DNA of 64,000 nucleotides, taken from the NCBI RefSeq assembly GCF_009759665.1, contig NZ_WQNE01000015.1, forward strand, positions 62,001-126,000. Direction: 5' to 3'. The first letter of the stretch is position 1. Each line of letters opens with the position of its first letter. The notes below the pieces were generated by a model. The model did no database searches, was not told the DNA's origin, and saw nothing but the letters and a program-made list of their open reading frames with translations. Position numbers and translations under genes: made by a program. This document shows positions 17,557 to 26,134 of this stretch, one piece after another. The DNA is from Bradyrhizobium cajani (lineage in GTDB: Bacteria; Pseudomonadota; Alphaproteobacteria; Rhizobiales; Xanthobacteraceae).

Positions 17557-20500
17557 CCGGGATCAACCTTTCGGAATGGGCGCTCAAGCACCGCTCCCTC
17601 GTCATCTACCTCATGCTCGTGGCGGTCGTTGCCGGCGTCCTGTCGTACTTCCGGCTGGGGCGGAATGAGGATCCCGCCTTCACCATCCGGACCATGGTCG
17701 TTCAGGCGGCCTGGCCGGGGGCGACGGCCGAAGAGACGATGAAGCAGGTGACGGAACGGCTCGAGCGCCAATTGCAGGAGACGCCGCACCTGGACTTCCT
17801 GCGCAGCTTCACCGGCGCGGGGCTCACGACGATTTTCGTGAACCTCGAGGGAAGCGCCAATGCGAGGGACGTCGCCGACACCTGGTACCAGGTGCGCAAG
17901 ACCATCGGGGATATCCGCCACACTCTGCCGGCAGGTGTTGTCGGGCCGGCGTTCAACGACGATTTTGGCGATACATTCGGTATCGTCTACGGTTTTACCA
18001 GCGATGGTTTTACCCAGCGCGAGCTGCGCGATCACGTCGAGGCGATCCGTTCGCGTCTCCTGGGCGTACCGGACGTCGCCAAAATCGAGCTGCTGGCTGC
18101 GCAGGACGAAGTGATCTTCGTTGAATTCTCCAAGCAGGAACTCGCAAACCTCGGTGTCGATCGGGCCGCTCTGATCGCTGCACTGCAGGCGCAAAACGTC
18201 GTGATGCCGTCCGGAACGATCCAGACCGGCACAGAGAGAATTTCGCTTCGGGTGTCGGGAAGCTTCCGGTCCGAGCAGGACGTCGCCGATATCAACTTCG
18301 CGGCCGGCGGTCGCATGCTCCGCCTGAGCGATCTGGCGACGGTCCGGCGGGGTTACGCGGACCCGCCGCAGCCGCTGTTTCGGATCAACGGCCATCCCGC
18401 AATCGGGCTAGCGGTGGCCATGCGCGACGGCGGGGATATCCTTGCTCTCGGCAGGAACATCAAGCAGACGATGGCGATGATCACCGCCGACCTTCCGATC
18501 GGCATCGAGCCGAGCCTCGTCGCCGACCAGTCCGTCGTGGTGAGCAAGGCGATCGGCGAGTTCATGACGTCGCTCGGCCAGGCAATCGCCATCATTCTCG
18601 TCGTCAGCTTCATCAGTCTCGGCATTCGTCCTGGCCTCATCATTGCGCTGGCGATTCCGCTCACGCTCGCAATCGTATTTCCGGTCATGGAGCTCCTGCG
18701 CATCGATATGCAGCGGATATCGCTGGGCGCGCTGATCGTGGCGCTGGCGCTGCTGGTGGATGATGCCATGACGACGACCGACGCCACGCTCAACCGGCTG
18801 GCCCTGGGCGACAGCAAGATCGAGGCGGCGACCTATGCCTATCGCGTCCACGCGCTTGCCATGCTGGCGGGCACGCTCGTGACCATAGCCGGCTTCATTC
18901 CCGTCGGCTTTGCTGCAAGCGCGGCGAGCGAATACACCTTCTCGTTGTTTGTGGTGGTTGCGATCGCGCTTCTGGCGTCCTGGTTCGTCGCAGTCTTCTT
19001 TGCGCCGTTGCTCGGCGCCGTCATCCTGGTCCCTCCGCAGCAGGGCGCTACCGCACCCGGAGGCATTTTTCGGCTCTACAGAAAGTTCCTGATACGGGCG
19101 ATCCGTGCCAAATGGTTGACCATCGGCGGGACGGTCGCGCTGTTCATCGCGTCCATGCTCGCGCTTCCGCTCGTTCCGCAGCAGTTCTTTCCCCTGTCCG
19201 ATCGGCCGGAGCTTCTGGTCGATCTCAGTCTGCCGCAGAACGCATCCATCCGCGCCAGCGAAACGGCGGCCAAGCGGCTGGATGCGGTGCTGACGGGTGA
19301 TCCCGACGTCGCACATTGGAGCACCTATGTCGGGCGCGGCGCGATCCGCTTCTATCTGCCGCTCAACGTGGAATTGCCCAACGACTTCTTCACGCAGGCG
19401 GTCGTCGTGGCCAGGGATGTGGCGGCGCGCGAGCGCCTGCTCGCGAAGTTGAAACGGTTCCTTTCTGAAGAACTTCCGAACGCCGTCTCCTCGGTTTCGC
19501 CGCTCGGCCTTGGTCCGCCGGTTGGATGGCCGCTGCAGTATCGCGTCAGTGGCCCGGACGTGGAGCGCGTGCGTGACATCGCGCTCAAGGTCGCGCAGAT
19601 CGTCGCCTCCGACCCGAGCGCCAGGAGTGTGAATTTCGATTGGATGGAGCCCGATCGCCAGCTGCGTATTCGTGTCAACCAGGATGAGGCTCGGCTGCTT
19701 GGCCTCAGTTCGCAGGCCATTTCAGCGGTTCTCAACACGGTGATATCCGGCACAGCCGTGACGCAGGTGCGGGACGATATCTACCTGATCAGCGTGATGG
19801 CGCGCGCCAATGACGAGCAGCGCGTCTCGCTGGCGGGCCTGCGGACCCTGGAGGTGCCGATTCCGGGCGGAAACACCGTTCCGCTGAGTCAACTCGCCTC
19901 GTTTGAATACGATCAGGAATTTCCGCTGATCTGGCGGCGCAACCGCGTTCCTACGCTCACGGTCCGGGCCGCCATTCCCGACAGCGTATTGCCGGACGCC
20001 GTCGTCAAGTCGCTGGCGCCGGCCATCGCCGACCTTGGGAAGACGCTTCCGCCGTCCTATCACGTGGTGGTCGGCGGCACGGTCGAGGAAAGCCGGAAAT
20101 CGCAAGCTTCCGTCATGGCCGTCGTGCCCATGATGCTGTTCGTCATGTTCACTGTCCTGATGCTGCAATTGCAGAGTTTCCCGCGACTGCTGATGGTCGT
20201 GAGCGTTGCGCCGCTCGGTCTCATCGGAGTCGTCGCGGCGCTGTTGCTGGCCGGGCGGCCTCTGGGCTTCGTCGCGATCCTCGGCGTTCTCGCGCTGCTC
20301 GGCATGATCAGCAAGAATGCGGTGATCCTGCTCGGACAGATCGAGGTGGAGCGTGCGCAGGGGAAAGGCCCGTGGGAAGCCGCGGTGGATGCCAGCAGCT
20401 CCCGATTTCGTCCGATCATGCTGACGGCCGTCTCGACCGTCCTCGGCATGATTCCAATTGCGCCGACGGTATTTTGGGGGCCGATGGCCATTGCGATCAT

Positions 20501-20612
20501 GGGGGGTCTGCTGGTCGCGACCATTCTGACGCTGGTCCTTCTGCCGACAGTGTATGTGGCCTGGTTCGGCGAGAAGGAGGGGGCGCCCGCGGCGGATCAA
20601 GGACGAGGGTAA
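17553..20612 (+). CDS. RND efflux pump permease
   Basis: Complete 1,019-residue RND permease. The first helix region reads LKHRSLVIYLMLVAVVAGV, followed by the porter-domain motif RNEDPAFTIRTMVVQAAWPG. TM4 reads LALLVDDAMTTTDATL: both proton-relay aspartates are present, but the usual IVVVEN after them is replaced by MTTTDA. The late helices contain LGFVAILGVLALLGMISKNAVILLGQIE. The sequence looks closer to the 'efflux RND permease' group with NEDP motifs than to AcrB itself and is clearly not a copy of the permease at the left edge. No outer-membrane channel gene or local regulator is adjacent. Confidence 0.94.
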   Translation: MTGINLSEWALKHRSLVIYLMLVAVVAGVLSYFRLGRNEDPAFTIRTMVVQAAWPGATAEETMKQVTERLERQLQETPHLDFLRSFTGAGLTTIFVNLEGSANARDVADTWYQVRKTIGDIRHTLPAGVVGPAFNDDFGDTFGIVYGFTSDGFTQRELRDHVEAIRSRLLGVPDVAKIELLAAQDEVIFVEFSKQELANLGVDRAALIAALQAQNVVMPSGTIQTGTERISLRVSGSFRSEQDVADINFAAGGRMLRLSDLATVRRGYADPPQPLFRINGHPAIGLAVAMRDGGDILALGRNIKQTMAMITADLPIGIEPSLVADQSVVVSKAIGEFMTSLGQAIAIILVVSFISLGIRPGLIIALAIPLTLAIVFPVMELLRIDMQRISLGALIVALALLVDDAMTTTDATLNRLALGDSKIEAATYAYRVHALAMLAGTLVTIAGFIPVGFAASAASEYTFSLFVVVAIALLASWFVAVFFAPLLGAVILVPPQQGATAPGGIFRLYRKFLIRAIRAKWLTIGGTVALFIASMLALPLVPQQFFPLSDRPELLVDLSLPQNASIRASETAAKRLDAVLTGDPDVAHWSTYVGRGAIRFYLPLNVELPNDFFTQAVVVARDVAARERLLAKLKRFLSEELPNAVSSVSPLGLGPPVGWPLQYRVSGPDVERVRDIALKVAQIVASDPSARSVNFDWMEPDRQLRIRVNQDEARLLGLSSQAISAVLNTVISGTAVTQVRDDIYLISVMARANDEQRVSLAGLRTLEVPIPGGNTVPLSQLASFEYDQEFPLIWRRNRVPTLTVRAAIPDSVLPDAVVKSLAPAIADLGKTLPPSYHVVVGGTVEESRKSQASVMAVVPMMLFVMFTVLMLQLQSFPRLLMVVSVAPLGLIGVVAALLLAGRPLGFVAILGVLALLGMISKNAVILLGQIEVERAQGKGPWEAAVDASSSRFRPIMLTAVSTVLGMIPIAPTVFWGPMAIAIMGGLLVATILTLVLLPTVYVAWFGEKEGAPAADQGRG

Positions 20613-20623
20613 TCCCTGAGTTC

Positions 20624-20643
20624 GATTAGGTGATCACCCGATA
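20624..20643. promoter_or_regulatory. Inverted copy of the GGTGATC element before the arginine genes
   Basis: The reverse complement of this 20-mer matches 16320-16339 at 18 of 20 positions. It contains the perfect palindrome GGTGATCACC (20629-20638). It lies between the RND permease stop and the antiporter start, so it could regulate the arginine genes or mark the end of the RND unit. Regulator unknown. Confidence 0.45.
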
Positions 20644-20721
20644 GGCCGCGCCCGACCCGCGGCGCATGGTCAGGGCTCGCCGGCCGAAACGTGGCCGCCG
20701 CTTGCGGTTCGGGGCCTTCAT

Positions 20722-22155
20722 ATGACCGAGACGCCATCTGCTCAGAAGCTCTCGCTATTCGCACTCACCGCAATGGTCGTCGGCTCCATGGTCGGCTCGG
20801 GCATCTTCTCGCTGCCGCGAACCTTTGGAATCGCAACCGGTCCGTTCGGCGCCATCTTCGCCTGGTGTATCGCCGGTGGTGGCATGTACATGCTGGCACG
20901 CGTCTTTCAAACGCTGGCCGAGCGAAAGCCCGATCTCGATGCCGGCGTCTATGCCTACGCCAAAGCGGGCTTTGGCGACTATCCTGGCTTCCTGTCGGCG
21001 TTCGGCTACTGGATCGGGAGTTGCATCGGCAACGTTTCCTACTGGGTTCTGATCAAGTCGACCCTCGGAGCCTTCTTTCCGATCTTCGGCGATGGCAATA
21101 CGATTGCCGCGATCATCGTCGCATCCATTGGAATCTGGCTGTTCCATTTCATGATCCTGCGGGGCGTGCAGCAGGCCGCAGCCATCAATACGATCGTCAC
21201 GATCGCGAAGATCGTCCCGATTCTGGTCTTCATCGTCATCCTGATCGTCGCCTTCAAGATCGATCTGTTCCGCGCCAATTTCTGGGGCGGCGAGGGCATG
21301 CCCCAGTCGGGCCTGTTCGAGCAGATCCGGGCGACCATGCTGGTCACCGTGTTTGTCTTTCTTGGCATTGAAGGCGCGAGCGTCTATTCGCGTTACGCCA
21401 AGGAACGCGCGCATGTCGGCGCTGCGACGATCCTTGGCTTCGTGATGGTGACGAGCCTCATGGTGCTCGTGACCATGCTGCCCTATGCCGTGCTGCCGCG
21501 CGCGGAGATCGCCGACATGCGGCAACCGTCGATGGCCACGGTTCTGGAGGCGGTGGTGGGGCATTGGGGCGCGGTCTTCGTCAGCATCGGCCTTCTGGTC
21601 TCGGTCTTGGGAGCCTATCTCGCCTGGTCCCTGATCTGTGCCGAAGTGCTGTCCGCGGCCGGCCGGACCAGGGACATGCCGCGACTGTTCGGAACTGAGA
21701 ACGCCAACAAGGTGCCGGCTGCCGCGCTGTGGCTGACCAATGTAATCGTCCAGCTGTTTGTCATCAGCACTTACTGGTCGCAGGATGCGTTCTCGCTGAT
21801 GCTCAATCTGACGAGCGTCATGTCGCTCATTCCGTTCTTCCTTGTCGCGGCCTACGGCCTGTTGCTCGCCAAACGTGGCGAGTCCTACAAGAAGGACGCG
21901 GGCGACCGCAGGCGTGATCTGGTCTTTGCCGGCATCGCGACCGCCTACACGCTGTTCCTCATCTATGCCGCCGGAATGAAATTCCTGTTGCTGTCGGCGA
22001 TCCTCTACGCGCCGGGCACGGCCCTCTACTTCTGGGCACGACTCGAACAGAAGGCAAAGGTCTTCACACTGGTCGAATGGGTCATCTTCATCGCAGCCGC
22101 GATTGGCGCCGTCGTCGGCGTCCACGGCCTGGCCACCGGCTACATCACCATCTAG
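20722..22155 (+). CDS. arcD: Arginine/ornithine antiporter (ArcD-like), copy 2
   Basis: 477-residue APC-superfamily carrier with VVGSMVGSGIFSLPRTFG in the first helix and LDAGVYAYAKAGFGDYPGF after TM2. It is a clear homologue of the protein encoded at 12778-14217. It is followed after 25 bases by arginine deiminase in the same direction. In the deiminase pathway the antiporter imports arginine and exports ornithine or citrulline. Because no ornithine carbamoyltransferase gene follows, arginine/citrulline exchange is a possible alternative. The start ATG at 20722 has only a weak GGGGCC upstream. Confidence 0.9.
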   Translation: MTETPSAQKLSLFALTAMVVGSMVGSGIFSLPRTFGIATGPFGAIFAWCIAGGGMYMLARVFQTLAERKPDLDAGVYAYAKAGFGDYPGFLSAFGYWIGSCIGNVSYWVLIKSTLGAFFPIFGDGNTIAAIIVASIGIWLFHFMILRGVQQAAAINTIVTIAKIVPILVFIVILIVAFKIDLFRANFWGGEGMPQSGLFEQIRATMLVTVFVFLGIEGASVYSRYAKERAHVGAATILGFVMVTSLMVLVTMLPYAVLPRAEIADMRQPSMATVLEAVVGHWGAVFVSIGLLVSVLGAYLAWSLICAEVLSAAGRTRDMPRLFGTENANKVPAAALWLTNVIVQLFVISTYWSQDAFSLMLNLTSVMSLIPFFLVAAYGLLLAKRGESYKKDAGDRRRDLVFAGIATAYTLFLIYAAGMKFLLLSAILYAPGTALYFWARLEQKAKVFTLVEWVIFIAAAIGAVVGVHGLATGYITI

Positions 22156-22180
22156 GCCCGTATTTCCGGAGGGATCGTTC

Positions 22181-23443
22181 ATGGCAAAGCAGACGTCCGA
22201 CTCGGGGACCGCCTTCGGTGTTCATTCGGAAGTTGGCCAGTTGCGCAAGGTGATGGTCTGCTCGCCGGGCCGCGCCCATCAGCGCCTCACGCCGACAAAC
22301 TGCGACACGCTGCTGTTCGACGATGTGCTGTGGGTCGACAATGCCAAGCGCGATCATTTCGATTTCGTGCAGAAGATGCGCGACCGCGGCATCGAGGTCG
22401 TGGAGATGCACAACTTGCTCACAGATACTGTGGCGATCCCGGAAGCGAGAAAGTGGATACTCGACAACCAGATCGTTCCAAACCAGGTCGGCCTTGGGCT
22501 GATCGACGAGCTCCGCGGCTATCTGGAAAGCCTCAAGCCGCGCGAACTGGCGGAGACTTTGATCGGCGGGTTGTCAACCCACGACTTTCCCGAGGCCCAT
22601 GGCGGCGAGATGCTCAAGCTGATCAGAGAGGCGGCAGGCATGACGGAATACCTGCTGCCGCCGCTTCCCAATACGTTGTACACGCGCGACACGACCTGCT
22701 GGATCTACGGCGGCGTGACGCTGAATTCGCTGTTCTGGCCGGCGCGCCACGAGGAGCCGATTCTTGCGGCCGCCATTTACAAGTTCCATCCGGATTTTGC
22801 CGGCAAGGTCAACGTCTGGTGGGGTGATCCGACCCGGGATCACGGCTTGGCCACGCTGGAGGGCGGCGATGTGATGCCGATCGGCAAAGGGAACGTTCTG
22901 ATCGGACTGAGCGAGCGGACGTCGAGACAGGCGATCAGCCAGCTCGCCGCGGCCTTGTTCAAGAAGCAGGCGGCCGAGCGCGTGATCGTGGCGGCCATGC
23001 CCAAGCTCCGCGCGGCGATGCACCTGGATACCGTCTTCACCTTCGCCGATAGGGATTGCGTGTTGCTCTATCCGGATATCGTGAACAACATCGCCGCCTT
23101 TTCCTATCGGCCGGCCAACAATTCCTCCGGCATCGAGCTGCGCAAGGATGAGAAGCCCTTCGTCGACGTCGTGGCGGAGGCGCTGGGCCTGAAGAAGCTG
23201 CGCGTGGTGGAGACCGGGGGCAACGCCTACATGCGCGAACGAACCCAATGGGACAGTGGAGCCAATCTCGTCTGCGCCGCCCCGGGCGTCGTCTTCGCCT
23301 ATGACCGCAATACCTATACCAACACGCTGCTGCGCAAGGAGGGGATCGAGGTGATCACCATCGTCGGCGCTGAGCTCGGGCGAGGTCGCGGCGGCGGCCA
23401 CTGCATGACCTGCCCGATCGTCCGGGATGCGGTCGACTATTAG
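22181..23443 (+). CDS. arcA: Arginine deiminase
   Basis: 420 residues, the usual length. It hydrolyses L-arginine to L-citrulline and ammonia in the cytoplasm. Family landmarks are the N-terminal FGVHSEVGQLRKVMVCSPG, the TRDTTCWIYGGV motif, LEGGDV with the catalytic Glu, AMHLDTVFTF with the His and Asp, and the C-terminal GGGHCMTCP carrying the nucleophilic Cys at about position 408. GGAGGG nine bases before the ATG supports the start at 22181. It probably forms an operon with the antiporter. Neither arcB nor arcC follows: the next 600 bases hold no pathway gene. Ammonia release could serve acid tolerance or nitrogen supply (inference). Confidence 0.95.
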   Translation: MAKQTSDSGTAFGVHSEVGQLRKVMVCSPGRAHQRLTPTNCDTLLFDDVLWVDNAKRDHFDFVQKMRDRGIEVVEMHNLLTDTVAIPEARKWILDNQIVPNQVGLGLIDELRGYLESLKPRELAETLIGGLSTHDFPEAHGGEMLKLIREAAGMTEYLLPPLPNTLYTRDTTCWIYGGVTLNSLFWPARHEEPILAAAIYKFHPDFAGKVNVWWGDPTRDHGLATLEGGDVMPIGKGNVLIGLSERTSRQAISQLAAALFKKQAAERVIVAAMPKLRAAMHLDTVFTFADRDCVLLYPDIVNNIAAFSYRPANNSSGIELRKDEKPFVDVVAEALGLKKLRVVETGGNAYMRERTQWDSGANLVCAAPGVVFAYDRNTYTNTLLRKEGIEVITIVGAELGRGRGGGHCMTCPIVRDAVDY

Positions 23444-23509
23444 GTGCATGGCGATAGCGAGCGCTTTCGGCCTTTTACGAAACAATGAACGATTGAATCA
23501 ACCGGTGAT

Positions 23510-23635
23510 TTAGGCGCGGTGCACTAACACGCGCGCCAGCATAGCGCAAAGATGGAAAAAGAAGTCCGGCACGAGAGCAGTCGCTAGTCCAGTCACGCAA
23601 CCCTGTGCAATGGCCCCAGTGAGCCAATAGAGCAT
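23510..23635 (-). CDS. Possible 41-residue membrane microprotein
   Basis: A frame from the ATG at 23635 reads MLYWLTGAIAQGCVTGLAT, then continues hydrophobic with a DFFFHLC segment and ends in a basic VHRA. The single long hydrophobic stretch looks like a membrane span. Against it: no clear ribosome-binding site, the start codon lies inside the first arm of the intergenic repeat, and codon third positions are less GC-rich than in neighbouring genes. I keep it as a candidate only. Confidence 0.22.
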   Translation of the reverse strand: MLYWLTGAIAQGCVTGLATALVPDFFFHLCAMLARVLVHRA

Positions 23636-23726
23636 GATCCGGAAAAGTGTGCAGCGGTTTTCCGAAAAGATCATGCTCAAACAATAACCTAAAGCGCGAT
23701 GACGATTCATCCTCATCGCGCTTTAG
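23631..23726. repeat. Intergenic double-hairpin repeat (REP-like, Bradyrhizobiaceae type)
   Basis: Two stem-loops in tandem. The first pairs AGCATGATC (23631-23639) with GATCATGCT (23669-23677), with an inner pairing of CGGAAAA and TTTTCCG. The second pairs CTAAAGCGCGATGA (23689-23702) perfectly with TCATCGCGCTTTAG (23713-23726) around a 10-base loop. From memory this is a widely dispersed intergenic element in Bradyrhizobium, Rhodopseudomonas and Nitrobacter. It lies downstream of arcA and may also end that transcript. Confidence 0.75.
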
Positions 23727-23917
23727 TGCGCCCGGCGATGTTCGGGCAGTGCCCATCGCACCTCATCGCAACCACCTTGTCGAGCGCGTTTCGGGGCCCC
23801 GATCCAGCATCGTTGATTCTTCGTCGCACCGAATTGACGCCGCTGGTATGGCGCAAACTGCATATCGCCCTCTGCAGCGCGCAAATCACAAATTCGAGAT
23901 TTTAAATCAGGGGGAAT

Positions 23918-23955
23918 ACTACCTGATGGTGTGGGTAGTCCGGAGGATGTATAAT
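23918..23955 (+). promoter_or_regulatory. Candidate promoter/operator of the sensor kinase gene
   Basis: ACTACC (23918-23923) and GGTAGT (23934-23939) form a perfect inverted repeat with a 10-base spacer, in an AT-rich patch. A perfect TATAAT lies at 23950-23955; no good -35 box is seen, as expected for an activator-dependent promoter. A NarL/FixJ-family regulator encoded downstream is a plausible binder (inference). Confidence 0.4.
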
Positions 23956-24069
23956 CGGTCGGCCCCAAGGGCGCACGTCTTCCGGTTCGGTGTGGATGTC
24001 TTGCCACGGGGCGGGGCGGGAGAAGACCCTCGATATTGTTTCAATATCGCGGAGTCGACGGAATTGTGA

Positions 24070-25290
24070 GTGCGTACCGTGAAGGCACATGGCTCCCTTG
24101 CAAGCGAGTCCGATCAAACCGGCCCTAGGAACTGGTTGCGAGTCGGCGCGCAAGAATCGATCAGCGAGCTCCATTGGACGTCTTCGACGGATCTCCTGTT
24201 CGTCGTGCGCCGATCCTTCGGAGAGCGCTTTGCATATGAAGGCATCAATCCTGCGTTCGAGTCTCATCTCGGCCTCGCATCGGAAGACGTCCGCGACATG
24301 GATGTGTCTGATTGCCTGAACGGAGATGACGCCAGATCTGTCTGCGAGGCGCTTCAGGCATGTCTCGCCGAAAGAAGGGAGATCAAGATCCGCCAGCGCC
24401 TCGCGCTTGGCGGTACGCTGCGCACCATGGAAACGATCGTGATGCCTGTCGGAGGTCCCGAGATCGGCAGTGTGGTCCTGTTGATCGGAAGCCACCGTCC
24501 CATGTGCGATGGGCCCTTCGAAGACCTTGCCGGAGAATGCGGTGACCGGCCCGATTTGAATGTTGGCCTGGTGACCATTCAGGAGGGCATCCAGCAGCGG
24601 ATCGCGTCCGATCTCCACGATTCAACTTGTCAGCATCTGATCGCCGCGAGTCTCGGTCTTATGCGAATCCGGAGCAATCTTGGCCAATCGGTCTGGGCCG
24701 AGCGGCTTTGCGACGAGATCGATGGCTCGATCGATGAGGCCCTCCGGGAAATCCGTGCTTTTGCCTATCTCTTGCATCCGCGGAATCTGGCGGGTGAGGG
24801 GCTGAAGGCCACGATTGAGCAATACGCGGAGGGATTTGCGGCGCGCACGTCGCTGCGGGTGACGGTCGATATCGTGTCGGACGTCGATCGGCTGCCTTAC
24901 GCGACGAAGCGCACGCTGCTGCGCGTCGTCCAGGAAGCCCTGACGAACGTCTTCCGTCATGCGAAGGCGACGGAGGTGACCATCGTCATCGAGACGGCCG
25001 ATGGCCACTTTCATTTGAGGGTCAGCGACAATGGGCGCGGACTCCCGATTGATCTCGGCAGGCGCGGCCACAAAGCTGTATCGATCGGCGTCGGAATCCC
25101 CGCGATGCGGGCGAGGTTGCGTGGGATCGGAGGTACGCTCGATATCCGATCCAATCGGACGGTGCCGCATTCCGGGACCGTCTTGTGCGCAGTGTTTCCG
25201 CATTGCCTCGCCGCGAGCAGGGGGACTAGACGAAGGAGCGCAACGACGATAGCAGCCCGCGCAGGCGCGCATTTGACGAAGAAACATTAG
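24070..25290 (+). CDS. Sensor histidine kinase, NarX/DegS-type (HisKA_3)
   Basis: 406 residues, no membrane helix, so probably cytoplasmic. An N-terminal PAS-like sensor domain (about residues 30-140, containing YEGINPAFESHLGLASEDV) precedes a dimerisation/phosphoacceptor domain, IQQRIASDLHDSTCQHLIAA, with the phosphorylated His at about 183. A HATPase domain follows, with N box VVQEALTNVFRHAKAT, G1 SDNGRGLPI and G2 GVGIPAMRARL. The start is a GTG at 24070; a second GTG nine bases on is possible. No haem- or flavin-binding motif can be called by eye. The two response-regulator genes that follow are its likely partners. Confidence 0.9.
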   Translation: MRTVKAHGSLASESDQTGPRNWLRVGAQESISELHWTSSTDLLFVVRRSFGERFAYEGINPAFESHLGLASEDVRDMDVSDCLNGDDARSVCEALQACLAERREIKIRQRLALGGTLRTMETIVMPVGGPEIGSVVLLIGSHRPMCDGPFEDLAGECGDRPDLNVGLVTIQEGIQQRIASDLHDSTCQHLIAASLGLMRIRSNLGQSVWAERLCDEIDGSIDEALREIRAFAYLLHPRNLAGEGLKATIEQYAEGFAARTSLRVTVDIVSDVDRLPYATKRTLLRVVQEALTNVFRHAKATEVTIVIETADGHFHLRVSDNGRGLPIDLGRRGHKAVSIGVGIPAMRARLRGIGGTLDIRSNRTVPHSGTVLCAVFPHCLAASRGTRRRSATTIAARAGAHLTKKH

Positions 25291-25346
25291 CCTCGCGGCG
25301 GCAGGCCGGGTCGGCTGTGCCAATGCGAAGATGCTGGAGTGCTGCC

Positions 25347-25976
25347 ATGAAGCGGTTTCTCATTGCGGACGATCACGAAGCGGTACGGTCGGGCCTGAGG
25401 GCGGTGCTCGAACAACGTGCCGACTGGGAGGTGGTGGCCGAGGCGAATGACGGCGGCAAGGCGGTGGCCGCCGCGATCGAGAGCCGTCCTCACGTCGCCA
25501 TCGTCGACTTCTCGATGCCGCGTATGACAGGCGTGGAGGTGGCGCGGCGGATCAGGGATTATCCGCTGCAGACGGAAGTCCTGATCTTTACCGTACATAA
25601 TTCGGGTCTGCTCGCGCAGCAGGCATTCGAGGCCGGCGCCCGTGCATTCCTGGTGAAGTCGGATGCGAACAAGCTGCTGCTCGCGGCCGTCGAGTCGCTG
25701 CTGCTGCACAGGCCCTTCTGCACCAGAAGTCGTTTGACGGATCTTGATCGCAAGCCGAGCACTGACGGCGAGCGATGTCACGAGCTCACGGCCCGTGAAC
25801 AGCTGGTCGTCAAGCTGGTTGCGGAGGGGTACAGCAACAAAGGGATCAGCGCGATCCTCAACCTCAGCGTCAAGACGACCGAAACCCATCGGGCAGCGGC
25901 AATGCGCAAGCTGGAGGTGAGCTCGGCGGCGGGCCTCGTCCGTTATGCCGTTCGTGCCGGGTTGATCGACGCCTGA
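25347..25976 (+). CDS. Response regulator, NarL/FixJ family, copy 1
   Basis: 209 residues. Receiver domain: acidic pair at residues 8-9 (ADDH), phospho-acceptor Asp at 54 in AIVDFSMPRM, and Lys in AFLVKSDANK. Output: LuxR-type helix-turn-helix in LTAREQLVVKLVAEGYSNKG and LSVKTTETHRAAAMRKL. GGAG seven bases before the ATG at 25347 supports this start over an in-frame ATG 30 bases earlier. It lies 56 bases after the kinase gene and is closely similar along its whole length to the next regulator, from which it differs mostly in the linker. Confidence 0.93.
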   Translation: MKRFLIADDHEAVRSGLRAVLEQRADWEVVAEANDGGKAVAAAIESRPHVAIVDFSMPRMTGVEVARRIRDYPLQTEVLIFTVHNSGLLAQQAFEAGARAFLVKSDANKLLLAAVESLLLHRPFCTRSRLTDLDRKPSTDGERCHELTAREQLVVKLVAEGYSNKGISAILNLSVKTTETHRAAAMRKLEVSSAAGLVRYAVRAGLIDA

Positions 25977-25998
25977 ATGCAGACATCGGCTGCGGGGG

Positions 25999-26032
25999 CC
26001 TGAGTACCTTCGCCGCGAGATCTCAGGGTTTT
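25999..26032 (+). terminator. Possible weak terminator after the first response regulator
   Basis: CCTGAG (25999-26004) pairs with CTCAGG (26022-26027) and is followed by GTTTTG. The stem is short and the loop long, so read-through into the second regulator is likely. Confidence 0.25.
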
Positions 26033-26134
26033 GTCGGATAACCATTCCACCGGCAGGCCGTATGATTGATCGTCTTTGCTGCCGGTTTGCCGCCGTTGAC
26101 CACCGGGAAGGCCTCTGGGCAAACGGGAACGACC

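Larger units (their letters stand above)
23444..24069. other. 626-bp intergenic region with palindromic repeat and promoter-like region
   Basis: The left part may carry a 41-codon minus-strand gene (23510-23635). The middle holds a double-hairpin repeat (23631-23726). The right part (about 23870-24000) is noticeably AT-richer and has an ACTACC-N10-GGTAGT inverted repeat followed by a TATAAT hexamer, probably the promoter of the histidine kinase gene. Open frames that cross the repeat are not convincing genes. Confidence 0.6.

Noticed and set aside
23647..24069. 140-codon plus-strand frame ending just before the kinase gene
   Set aside because: It starts inside the palindromic repeat, runs through the promoter-like AT-rich patch and has no family resemblance.
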